DNA from: Cryptomeria japonica
Lineage: Eukaryota > Streptophyta > Pinopsida > Cupressales > Cupressaceae
Assembly: GCF_030272615.1 (NCBI RefSeq)
Contig: NC_081415.1
Location: 194,454,195 to 194,518,194 of the forward strand
DNA: 64,000 nt
Reading direction: 5' to 3'
The notes below the pieces were generated by a model, which saw only the letters and a program-made list of their open reading frames with translations, made no database searches and was not told where the DNA came from. Numbering within the stretch: the stretch's first letter is position 1; each line of letters starts with the position of its first letter. A program made the translations under genes and the position numbers. This document shows positions 1 through 10,118 of this stretch, piece by piece.

Positions 1-720
1 GAGTTTACCCCTTGGATAAAAGATTTACCCAATGGATGACTCTAATCTAACCTTAACCTTACCTCCTAGGGTAACCTTGATGTCTTCTCAAGCATTTAAT
101 GCTTCTTGCATCTCCTCTCAAGAAACCTCTTGTTGACAATTGTCACCATTTCACTGGTGAGAATTGTGAACATGGATTGATTAACTATCAATCCTAGCCC
201 TTGTTAATATTGCTCAATCTTGACCATCCATTGCCCTATTTTCCCTATAAATAGAGCTCTCATTGTCTCATTTTTCATAATCCAAGTTTTATGCATCTAA
301 CTTATAGTCATTTTGCTAAAGCATTTAGCATCTCTTTGTTTAAAATACACTAAGCATTTAGAAGCATTTCAATATCATAACATATCCATGTTAGACTAGT
401 ATATTTTGTTGGGATAGTTTTACTAATCTTTATCATATCATCATATTCATAATAGTTTCAATCATTATAGTTTTAAATATCATACATGTTGTAGGAATGC
501 ATTCATGTTATTCATAAATCATCAATTGTTCTTGGAGTTGTCATTCTTAAGTCACCTTGGTCGATGTTCTGAGAGCTAGAGTGAGACCCTGGGGATCTCG
601 TGAGATAGAGAATAATGAGATGCACCTTGGGAAGTTGAGCTATTCAATATAACTCCATAACTTGCACCAAGAGTCTCATTGGTGTGTGGATCTTTTTGAA
701 ACCAATTTTCCTGTTTCTGC
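1..720 (+). mobile_element. Ty3/gypsy LTR, 3' part (LTR A)
   Basis: This is the promoter-proximal and downstream part of an LTR that is complete at 44166 to about 45690. It contains the TATA-type promoter ctataaatag at 245-254, preceded by CT-rich sequence with repeated 'catttaatgctt' words, as in the two related LTRs of this window. The 5' end (TGTAGAC...) lies outside the window. The 3' boundary is uncertain because I see no clear CA plus primer-binding site after it. Downstream sequence (721-2694) is AT-rich and non-coding. Confidence 0.65.
245..254 (+). promoter_or_regulatory. LTR TATA box
   Basis: The sequence is ctataaatag, followed by agctct. The same box is intact in the element M LTR at 26229-26238 but has become ctagaaatag in LTR B at 45148-45157. 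It probably directed transcription of the element from the LTR. This is inferred from position and motif only. Confidence 0.55.
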
Positions 721-2694
721 TAACCATGTTTCCCGTACACAAAAACATATTTGTGAATAGTTCGGCCCAATTATTTAGCCTTTCTTGCATCTATTTCTAT
801 GTTTATTACGTATCTCTATGCATATGTTTGAACAATCTCAACCTAATTATCTTGTTTGTTTGATTCTTATAATGAATCCCATAGCCACAATATAATGTAT
901 TATTAGGCATAGATCCAACTTTCAATCCTTATCCACAATCAAATAGAATATTAGACATATATCTAACCTATTTGTTTATACCAAATCTTGTCAATGTTTT
1001 GATATTGACATGCATTCATATTGGTACTATCTCCTCCTTTTACTTTTATTTTATAAAAATTGAAGATATTATATTTATTTTCATAACACCATTGTGATAA
1101 TTGGTGGCATTTCAAGATCAAATATTAAATTATTGCCACCATAATATTGTTTGTCCTCCTATGTTACATATGGGTGACCAATAAATGCTTTGAGTTAATT
1201 AAACTTGACCTAGCAAAATGGTAAATGTTCATATAGTTTGTAGTAGAGTCAGCTAGTTATTTTATTACATTATAAGATTAATTTGGTAGCTAATCAATTT
1301 TAATCCTTGCATAGCTCTACCACTTATATATTAGGTATTTAGATAAATAAATATATATAATTTCTCAATAAAACTTTGTAAAGGGAAATATATGTCCAGT
1401 CAAAACTATATGGAATACAATAAAATACCTTGCACTATCAAGTTTTTTGAGATCCTTTAGTTAGTGCTATTACATATTCAACAAGGCACTATTAAGTTGT
1501 TTGAGATCCTTTATTTAGTGCTATTACATATTCATCAAGATTTAACATCATGTACAATGATTGTCCATAAATTGCTAACAATAATAAGTAGAGTTATAGG
1601 ATATGCTTAATACAAAAAATTTCACATGTCTTTTGAATCTAAAAATATATTTCATTATATGTCTTAGCAAAAAATTCTTTTTTTAGGCATCAAAATAAAC
1701 TAAAATATCAAAAGTGAATCAAGAACAAAACGATCATTTGCGAAATATTATGAATAAACATATCTAAAGTAGTATTGGAAGCATGGATAAAATTTAAAGA
1801 AAAGGAACCATGGGAACCTATGGTAAAAATATAACAATAAGAATCTACCTAAAGATGGATAGATTAGAATTTATAAAACTATGTATAAAAACCCGAAACC
1901 CTAATATAAGAAGATATATCATATTGTAATATCATACAATAAAACCCTAATATATATAAAAGAGATAAATGAATGAGTAGAAATAGAAATATAAGAGGAT
2001 TTTAAAAAATGATGATGCATTTAGAAAGTAGAAGTCTAAAATTATAAACTAGTGAATGTGTAATCTCTAAAGTGAAACCCTAGAATGGTTTAAGATTAGA
2101 TAGTTCCATCAAAATATAAAGATAAAAGTAAATTTTCCTTTAATAAATATGTTGATGATTGGGAATGATAAATTAAGATAATTTAAATGCTAAATTAGTA
2201 ATGTAAATTTGCATAGGCTAGTGAAGAAACTTAACTCTAGGAATGAGGGGAGAGAATAATCTTGACGTTGTATTAGGATATTACTTTCATAGGATTACAA
2301 ATAGATCTTCTATTTATAGTCCACCTTAGAATTAGAAAATTATGGAATTTGTTTGTTCCCATCCTATAGGTATGGGTTGATATTATGAACACCCATGGTC
2401 CAAAGAGTCATAGATATTGCTTTTTATTGAATATAAAGATGTGGTATTTCAAACTAGCTTGGAGGGATTGTCAAATTGGAAGGTTTGTATTTTCTTAAGT
2501 TTACTTCCTCATATAAACTAAAGTGATGACATCACTCTTTCATCATGTAAATGAATCAAAGTTATAAGTGTAGATTAAGGTTGTTTTTAATGATATTATT
2601 TGAAATGTGTAATATTTTCAATCAATAATTTGAGGATAAGTGAATGTACATAGAATGCTTTTAAATATCAAGATATAACAAGTATTGGCACAAT
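721..2694. other. AT-rich non-coding leader between LTR A and foldback unit
   Basis: About 2 kb with no credible ORF and no domain I recognise. It is copied at about 45690-47589. It includes a local direct repeat (a block with 'gcactatyaagt.gtttgagatcctttagttagtgctattacat' character occurring twice, about 1430-1480 and 1485-1530). It takes the place where the 5' half of gag would be expected. Confidence 0.6.
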
Positions 2695-2702
2695 CGAGTG
2701 GG

Positions 2703-2937
2703 TGTGGAGGAGTGATAAGAAATGAAGTATACTATTGTATTGCAGTGATGATGCTCCCCATGGGATCCTAGACTAGCCACTTAGTCAAGACCATGGCAGC
2801 TTATCAAGCCCTTGCCCTTGCTAAATCTTTGGGATTTAATAAAGTTTGGCTTAAGGGAGATTCTAATAACATTGTTAAATTCCTAAGGGGTCTATCCTCC
2901 CCATCATTGACCATTAAAAACATTATATCTCAATCCA
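2703..2937 (+). pseudogene. RNase H fragment, left foldback arm
   Basis: The frame reads CGGVIRNEVYYCIAVMML, a stop, TSHLVKTMAAYQALALAKSL, then a VWLKGDSNNIVKFL segment. This matches the RNase H fold found after plant non-LTR reverse transcriptases and in related plant proteins (RVT_3 type): a GGVIRN strand, an E/K-T-MAAYQAL helix where the catalytic Glu is replaced by Lys in this copy (Glu in copy B), and the GDS strand with its catalytic Asp. The start of the domain (first catalytic Asp) and its end are missing. After 'SLTIKNIISQS' the frame runs into telomere-like sequence. The inverted twin lies at 3923-4155. Confidence 0.6.
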
Positions 2938-2949
2938 CCGAAATACATA

Positions 2950-3900
2950 TACTCCTATTTCTTTTTACCCCTTTTCCGAACACATGTAGCAACCTAACAA
3001 ATTATATTATTTCTATTAATCATGGTTAGGCTTATGATTAGGGTTAGGGTTTAAGGTCAGGCTTATGATAATGGTTAGGGTGTATATGATGGTTAGGGTG
3101 TATATGATGGTTAGGGTTTGGCTTTGGTTGAGGATTATGGTTAGGGTTAGGGTTTAGTTGTAAGGTTAAGTTTATGGCTAGGGTATAATGTCAAGGTTAC
3201 AATTGTGTTTAGGGATACATCAAAGTTAGGGTTAGAATAAGGGTTATGGTTCAATTACATTAAAGTTAGGGTTAAATTAGTATTAAAGTTCAATTATGAT
3301 TAGGGTTTGGGCTAGATTAAGGTTAGGAATAAATTAGGATTAAGGTTCAATTCAAGTTAGGGTTAAGTTTATGGTAGGATTATTGTTAGGGTTAGGGTTT
3401 AGGATTATGATTAGGTTAGTGTTATGATTAGAGTTAGGGTAAGGATTATGATTAGGGTGATGGTTTTTGTTATGGTTAGGTTTATTGTTTACATCATTGT
3501 TGGGATTAGGGTCATGGTTAGGATGATGGCTAGGGTTAGGGTTAGGGTTAGGTTTATGGTTAGGATTAGGTTTAGAGTTAGGGCTAAGGATTATTGTTAG
3601 GGTTAGGGTTTATTGTTATGGTTAGATTAGGGTTAATGTTCAGAGTTATGGTAAGGATTATGGCAAGGGTTATGGTTTACATGATGGTTTGGGTTGGAGT
3701 TAGGGTTAGGTTTATGGTTAGGCTTAGGGTTACATTTATGGTTAGGATTATAGCTAGGGTTGAGGTTTACTTCATGGTTATGTTTAGGGTTAAGGTTCAT
3801 TGTTAGGTTTAGGGTTTGGGTTATTGTTAGGTTTAGGGTTATAATTATTGTTATGGTTATGATTATGATTTACATCATGGTTAGGATTAGGGTTTAGATA
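2950..3900 (+). repeat. Degenerate telomere-like array, G-rich strand on +
   Basis: Words such as ttaggg, ttaggtttatgg, ggattagg and 'catcatggttagg' recur throughout. The best run is around 3530-3552, with three GGGTTA units in a row. Orientation is uniform, so this is not a head-to-head telomere fusion. The array has a fixed long-range pattern that is reproduced at 47930-48870 and, inverted, at about 10190-11135. It is therefore a defined repeat family and not freshly added telomere. Long Met/Val-rich open frames inside it are by-products of the period. Confidence 0.85.
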
Positions 3901-3922
3901 TATCTTCATAATTATCACCAAA

Positions 3923-4155
3923 GATTGAGATATAATGTTTTTAATGGTCAATGATAGGGAGGATAGACCCTTTAGGAATTTAACAATGTTATTAGAATCT
4001 CCGTCAAGCCAAACTTTATTAAACATTAAAGATTTAGCAAGGGCAAGGGCTTGATAAGATGCCATGGTCTCAACTAAGTGACTGGTCTAGGATCCCATGG
4101 GGAGCACCATCACTGCAATACAATAGACTACTTCATTTCTTATCACTCTCCCACA
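3923..4155 (-). pseudogene. RNase H fragment, right foldback arm
   Basis: This is the reverse-complement twin of the left arm. On the minus strand it reads VIRNEVVYCIAVMVLPMGS, a stop, SHLVETMASYQALALAKSL and a VWLDGDSNNIVKFLKG segment. Here the helix keeps Glu (VETMA), and the GDS strand is present, so this arm is closer to a functional RNase H sequence than the left one. It reads inward toward the telomere-like block. The domain is truncated at both ends. Confidence 0.6.
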
Positions 4156-4173
4156 CCTACCCAATTGGGCCAA

Positions 4174-5455
4174 TGAACGAGAACTAGTGGAAATATTTAT
4201 TTCCAACTTGAATAAAGAAACAAAATTTCATCTAGATATGAAAGGCATAGAGTCCTTTAATGACATGTTCAACTAGGGTTTAAAAAGTGAACAGACCCTA
4301 ATAAAAAAGGGGCTTATCAAGATATACAATGAACCAAAAGATGACCTTTGCCTATGCTTCAATAGTGCTAAACCCAACTTCTAGAATTAAAAAAAAACAT
4401 CATCAATGATGGGGTTGTAGATGCAAGGACTATCAAGAGTGCACAACCCGTGGTCCAATTTATGGGGCAAAATCCCCCTCCTAAGAACAACACGGTTGCT
4501 CCCCTGCCAAATCAAGGATGCAATATACCACAAGAGGAACCAAGACAATGATAGGAAAATTATAAACTAAAATGTACCTACACTCCCTTAGGGGAACCTA
4601 TTGAAACAATGTTACGTCAATTGGTCTCCTCAAAACTAGTGACCTTACCAAAGATATCTAATTACGAACCTTAGGTAAAACATCCATGGTGGAGGGATAA
4701 TGAACATTACGAATTCCATCAAGGGAAAGGGCATAAAACAAGTAATTGTCATAGATTGAAAGATCTTGTTCAAGATCTTATTCATCAAGGAGAGATTGAA
4801 ATTGAAGGACACAACCCAAAAACATCAAATAATGATCATCTCATGTTTAAGAATCGATGTCCATCACAAGATCAAAGGGGTCCTTCCACTTTAGGATGAA
4901 ACACAGATACCAATGATTATACACGAGCTGCCTATAATTACACTATGAATCACCAGTATGACGCCAATGAACAAATTGCAACCATTACCATCAAAGATCC
5001 AAGCCCTACCTGCAATGTTATTATGCATCGTAGAAAGATCACCATTAAAGAAGCTCCACAATGCACAACCTCCATCCCAAAGCAGTATAACCTTATGGAA
5101 CAGTTAGATAAGATGCCTGCACTTATATCCATCTTAGAGCTTTTGCGCTTATCGCCATCCCATAAAACAATCTTGGATCAAGCTCTCGGAGAGGCGTCAG
5201 TCCCTGCCAATCTAAATACAAATCAATTTCAAGCGATGGTTGGTAGTTTGAGGTCATCACTATGTCTCACTTTCCTTGAAAGTGACAATACATCCTTCCA
5301 ACAACCTCATAATGCCTCACTCCATATTGGAGGATTTATCAACCAACACAGAATCAAGTGAGTCTTAATCGGCAATAGAGAAGGCATAACAAAACAAATC
5401 CAAACACTGCAAAGATAAATATAGGACATGAAACAAGGAGCTACAGTGCACTAGT
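4174..5455 (+). pseudogene. gag1, 3' part, with start of a lost protease (copy A)
   Basis: The sequence begins mid-gag at 'gaacgagaactagtggaaat', homologous to 30316 onward of element M. It contains the end of the capsid-like gag domain, then a C-x2-H-x4-H-x5-C type zinc knuckle at about 4705-4755 whose first Cys is now Tyr (YEFHQGKGHKTSNC). A linker at 4945-5361 contains LMEQLDKMPALISILELLRL. It ends with NQHRIK, stop, VLIGN, the first residues of a retroviral-type aspartic protease that then breaks off. A second gag follows directly. It has many stops and is non-functional. Confidence 0.75.
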
Positions 5456-6570
5456 CATTGGACAAAATTTGTCCTTATCCTTTTGATAGGAGGTTGAACA
5501 TGATACCTTTTCCCCTGAATTTAGACATACCAAAGTATGACAAATACAATGGTAAAAGTAATCCCTGTAGTCAAGTTAGGGAATTTCGTACCATGGGTCT
5601 CCAGTTTGCCCATGATGATACTTAATGAGATTATTCCCAAGAAGTTTGGGAGGGAAAACACTGGAGTGGTTGTCTAAACTTACACCTCCCATTGGATCAT
5701 TTGATGAGTTGGTAAATAAATTTATCACACAATACTCCTATAACATTCAACACGTAATCACCATGATGGATGTGTGTAACACAAAATAAAAGAACAACGA
5801 AACATTCATGATGTTTCTTCAATGGTGGAGATGCATGGTTTCAAGATATCCTCGAGGTGTGCCTGAAAAGGAAAATCTAGAAACCTTCATTGATAATCTG
5901 AATAGTGAGATAATTTATGGACTCAAAATCCAATGCGTACTATCTTTTGCCAAGTTGATAGAGAATGAAATCCAAGTAGAGGAAGCCTACATCAAGAAAG
6001 GAACCTTAAAGTTATTTGTGGAAGGTGTGGGTTCATAAAGAACTATTTCCTTCAACAAAAACACTTTGGACAAATCCAAATTTTGGACAAGGAACAAAAA
6101 CATTGTTAATGATGGAATAGTGGATGCTAATAATGTGAAGTCTAAACAACTAGTTTTGGCTTTATCAGGCAACCCACCATCCAAAAAAGATCAAAAAAGT
6201 GTTAACCAAGGCACTAACACTTATCTGCAAAATGCCAATCAAGGAAATCCAACATCAAACACAAACAAAAACTACCAAGGCAACAACACTAATTGAGGAA
6301 ATAATACAAACTAAAGAGGCAAGATCAACTACTTCCCATCTCAATGTATTTACACACCCTTAGGGCAAACCTTAGAATCAACATTTTGAGAACTATTGGA
6401 AAATAGGATCATTACATTAACAGCCAGGAGCAACTATGAACCTCAAATGAAACCATCTTGGTGGAATGACTCGCATTTTTGTGATTTTCATTGAAACAAA
6501 GAACATCACACAAATAATTGCATGAGGCTGAAAAACATCATTCAAGACATGATCAATAGAGGTGACTTAA
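5456..6570 (+). pseudogene. gag2 (copy A)
   Basis: A second, paralogous gag starts at about 5456 with DKICPYPFDRRLNMIPFP-like sequence. The retrotransposon gag (capsid) segment follows (IRSFDELVNKF-type, frameshifted here), then MMFLQWWRCMVSRYPRGVPE and the EIQVEEAYIKKGTLKLF segment. An Asn/Gln-rich tether follows and then a zinc knuckle of C-x2-H-x4-H-x4-C type at about 6480-6530, with a stop after its first His. The adjoining MRLKNIIQDMINRGDLI helix runs into the protease frame. It is homologous to gag1 domain for domain, so the element carried two gags in tandem. Confidence 0.75.
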
Positions 6571-7334
6571 TAATTGATAATCACAAAACAAATGGTTACC
6601 ATGCAGCCTTTAAAAATACTCTTCCAAATTACAACAAGGGAGGAGCTTCATCATCCAACGATACTAGAGGAGCTCGTATAAATCACATAAACAAAAACAC
6701 CACCAATAATATATCGACAAATGACAACCAAGTGATTTCCATTAAAATCAAGAGCAAACACGAACATGATTCGATCAATGTGACAACCAGAGCTCAAAAA
6801 TATGTCTTAAGAGGGAACACATCAATATCAACAACTCTCCCCAAGGCCAAATACAACCTAGTTGATCAACTGCAGAGAACTCCTACTCAGATATCTATAC
6901 TTGAGTTACTCAATCTATCTGCAAAACAAAAATATATCTTGGAGCAAGCACTTGTCAAGACAAATGTTCCTAAAGATCTGGATGTTAATCGATTCCAAGG
7001 CATGATGGCTGATATGTCAGGTTTGCATAACCTATCTTTTTCTGAACATGATGATGTCTCCCTCAATCATCCGCATAACACCCCACTACATATCGAAGTC
7101 TTAGTCTATAAACACCAAGTAAAAAGAGTACTAATAGATGGAGGATTTGGTCTCAATATCTATCCTTTAAAGCTTATCCGTGCGTTAGGCTTTTCTGAGA
7201 AGTCTATCGATCCAAGCAAAAAGATCACCATTAAAACATATGATCATGAAGAAAGGTCATCCAAAGGAACAGTAATACAACCTATTCAAGTAGGACCCAT
7301 AAAAAGGGTGGTATGTGCCAAGTCTTGGATCTAG
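6522..7334 (+). pseudogene. Retroviral-type aspartic protease region (copy A)
   Basis: This 270-residue open frame is the longest in copy A. It spans the C-terminal gag linker (MRLKNIIQDMINRGDL...; LVDQLQRTPTQISILELLNL) and the start of the protease with active-site strand VKRVLIDGGFGLNIYPLKLI. The usual catalytic triplet D-T/S-G is D-G-G, as in many plant Ty3/gypsy elements. The frame shifts near 7300; the flap/C-terminal part continues as [20 protein letters not shown] to about 7470. In the element this enzyme would mature Gag-Pol. Confidence 0.75.
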
Positions 7335-7470
7335 AATTAACATACAATATTCTATTGGGTCGACCTTGGATACATGAAATGCAAGTAGTACCTTCAACAT
7401 ATCACCAATGTATCAAATTCCCATATAATGGACAAGAAATTTCCATATCACCAGAAAATAATCTTTTTTA

Positions 7471-8980
7471 GCATTGCAATACTATGGGGGCAGCTCAAGC
7501 TAACCTAGTTCCACACAACAAGGAAGCCCAAGATTCCTCAGTACCCAATCATCAAGAAGAACTCAAGTCTTTATTTATAGACTTCAATCAAAATATGAAA
7601 ATCAAGGACCAAGGCATGGGGGAGTATTCATTTGAACCTTTATGTCTATTAAAATTACCAACATCACAAAAATCTTATGGGCAACCTTCTGCATCAACAC
7701 GTCAAGAAACACAGTCCATCACCGAGTATGATGGTAAATTTATCTAGTTGGGCACGCTAGCTACTGAATCAGAAGAGAAAGACATCCTTAGTTGGCTATA
7801 CAAGGATGAAGAAGAAGCTAGAGCTTCTACCATAGATGTGGTTGTACCAACAAAACAATATGGAAATGGATTCTAGATCATGCAATGGATGGGATAGAAT
7901 GGTAAATGACATATTGGCAAGCACCAAGAAGGCATTACAGAACCCATACAACCTCCTTCACAATATGCAAAAGATACGATAGGACTAGGATATGTGCTAC
8001 AAATACCTCCTTGACAAAAGAAAAATAACTATCAAAAACCTCAGTGGAGACCAAAGAAGAAATATGAAGAAAACTCATGGAAAGAAGTAGTACACCAAGC
8101 AGTAGGAACAATAAGGATCAAGCAAGAACATCAAGACCATGAAAGACGACAAGAAGAACTAGCCATTCAAAGGGAAGAAGCTTCTTACAAGAAAGTGCAT
8201 CATGTGTAGGAACCTGATCAAACTGAAGTGGAGCTATCACCCAAAGAAATTTATACTCATCGAGAAGAGACAGTGTATGAACAAATGCAATGATTACAAG
8301 TAGGTTTCGATTTTGAATCTGGAAAAACTACAAAACTAGTATCAATTGTCAGAGTTCTTTTTTCAGCATACAACATACCTGTTAGAAGCAGCAAGATAAT
8401 CTAGGACAGTGATTCTGAAATAGATTCTAATGAATATGAGTGGGGTACCTATTGAGATGTTACTGAAGATATTGAGGTGGATACCATCCACTCCTACACA
8501 TCTGTTTATTAGGAGGGACAAAGCTCAGAATCTCAACCAGTTGAATTTGGACCATAACATATCTATGAAGATAGCAAGAATGAGCAGCGACAATATGAAC
8601 AAGGTTACATTGAAGATAATACTATTGAAGACCTTGACAATATCATAGACTGAACCAATATCCCAAACAATTACAATAACGCTATCATGACACTTACTGC
8701 GACTGATCTCAACCCACCGAATGACTCCTTACCACTCATATTTCCTGACCTCATAGACTAGGAAGAACCTGAACACCATGATCTACCAATAGTCCCAGAC
8801 GATGAATCCATTATTTAGTACCTTTATTCCGTCAATCCCAAAACATGCTCTACCAGTGAACAAAGTAACGATATCTACAATCAAGGGAGTGTCAAGTCTC
8901 TCAGTCACAAAATTGAGAAAAACAAAGGATTCTAATAGTGAAAACAAAGGATCTAATGGTAAAAACCAGTCAATGGTAAA
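7471..8980 (+). pseudogene. Protease-RT linker of gypsy pol (copy A)
   Basis: Decayed coding sequence between protease and RT. Recognisable pieces are GEYSFEPLCLLKLPTSQKSY (7615 onward), SWLYKDEEEARAST, a basic stretch QKPQWRPKKKYEE, a Glu/Gln-rich helical segment (HERRQEELAIQREEASYKKV) and an acidic tail. The same pieces lie upstream of RT in element M at 33470-34830. In copy A the homology stops at 'aatggtaaaa' (about 8975), before RT, and AT-rich DNA follows. Copy B breaks at the same base. Confidence 0.65.
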
Positions 8981-9340
8981 AGTTATGTGCATGAACAAAT
9001 CGATTAAAAATACTATATAATATTTAAGATATAAAAATATTTATTATTAAAAGTTTCTTATTTATCATATAGATGTGATTTTCTATTTTATTTGAGTTAA
9101 AAATATTTCATAAATAACATATGATGATTGATTTAGAAATCTCAAAAATCCTTTATCAAAAATTTAAAAGGTTGAAAGAAAATAATTAAGAAAAAGAATC
9201 TTTAAGCTATTTAAAAATGTCTTAATTTTAATAGAACAAAGTTTAAAGTTATTCATTTTATAGAATTATTGAATAAATGTACATAATAATAAAGATTTTA
9301 TTATTTCATAAAAATAGATAATGAGCTTTATGAATGCACA
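8981..9340. other. AT-rich joint after truncated pol
   Basis: About 360 bp of AT-rich, non-coding sequence between the pol breakpoint and the CCCTAA array. It is reproduced at 53757-54130. I see no gene or recognisable signal. Confidence 0.6.
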
Positions 9341-10010
9341 ATCCTACAATATTAACCCTAATTGTAGCATAATCTTAACCCTAAACTTAATCTTATCCTA
9401 ATTTAACCATAAGCCTAAAGTAATTGAATCATAATCACAATCCTAAACCTACTTGAAATTTAATACTAATCATAACTATGATCAAGCACTTATCATAATC
9501 AAACCCTGACCTTGCCAATATTCTTAATCTAGACTCAATTCCTTGACCCTAAACTAACCTTAAACTAACCTAGGTAATCCTAATAATGATGTAAACCCTA
9601 ATTATTATCCTAATCCTAATCTTAAACCCTATCCTAAACCATTACCCTAACCCTAACCATGATTGAAACCCTAAACCTAACCATAGTCCTAGGCACTAAC
9701 TCTATCCATAATCCCAACAATAACACCACTAATGGTGTATGCTAACCCTAATCCTAATCCTAACCATGATGTAAACATTACCATTAATCCTAACACTAAC
9801 CCTTAACCCCAACCATGATGTAAAACATAACCCTAGAGCTATAATACTAATGTTAACACTAAACCTAACCCAAGCCATGATGTAAACCATAACCTTTACC
9901 ATAGTCCTAACCATAACTCTAAACCATTACCTTAATCATAACCTTAACCCTAAGCCTTACCCTAACACTAACCCTAACCTAAACTAATCATAACACTAAA
10001 CCCTAACTCT
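9341..10010 (-). repeat. Degenerate telomere-like array, C-rich strand on +
   Basis: ccctaa, cctaatcctaa and 'aaccatgatgtaaac' words recur; the block is the opposite orientation to 2950-3900. It is copied at 54131-54790. The spacing word 'ccatgatgtaaac' (catcatgg on the other strand) is shared with the 2950-3900 array, showing both belong to one repeat family. Confidence 0.85.
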
Positions 10011-10033
10011 AAAAATAGGGAATGGCTCTATTG

Positions 10034-10112
10034 CCCTTAGGATGCACCAATCATATATTACAATGTATTAATAATATATGAAGGGTGTTGATATCTTGAT
10101 GCATCCTAAGGG
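10034..10112. repeat. Short palindromic hairpin at array boundary
   Basis: A perfect 13-bp inverted repeat, cccttaggatgca at 10034-10046 and tgcatcctaaggg at 10100-10112, flanks a ~53-bp AT-rich loop with 'tatattacaatgtattaataatata'. The copy at 54812-54890 has one change in the right arm. It sits exactly where copies A and B part company (after 'aagggttggat'), so it may mark a breakpoint. It could be a very small MITE-like element or a cruciform-prone sequence. Confidence 0.55.
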
Positions 10113-10118
10113 TTGGAT

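Larger units (their letters stand above)
2695..4173. mobile_element. Foldback unit: RNase H arms around a TTAGGG-like block (copy A)
   Basis: Two inverted arms, 2695-2937 and 3923-4173, are near-identical reverse complements. The outer ends read TTGGCACAATCG on the left and, reversed, TTGGCCCAATTG on the right. Each arm carries the same stop-interrupted RNase H reading frame pointing inward. The ~985-bp centre is degenerate telomere-like sequence (ttaggg, ttatgg, ttagga words), all G-rich on the + strand. The right flank is gag; the left flank is unrelated AT-rich DNA. I find no convincing target-site duplication. The unit recurs at 47590-49133. It may be a transposing foldback element or an inverted rearrangement that was copied along with its host; I cannot name a known family. 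Confidence 0.75.

Noticed and set aside
3594-3806. Open frames rich in Met, Val, Arg and Leu (also 10370-10582, 11543-11731, 48493-48681)
   Set aside because: They are translations of the telomere-like repeat; the similarity among them comes from the repeat family, not from a protein.
2950-3900. Head-to-head telomere fusion or true chromosome end
   Set aside because: The G-rich strand runs in one direction throughout, the units are heavily degenerate, and the block is bounded by inverted RNase H arms. The opposite-orientation arrays lie kilobases away.
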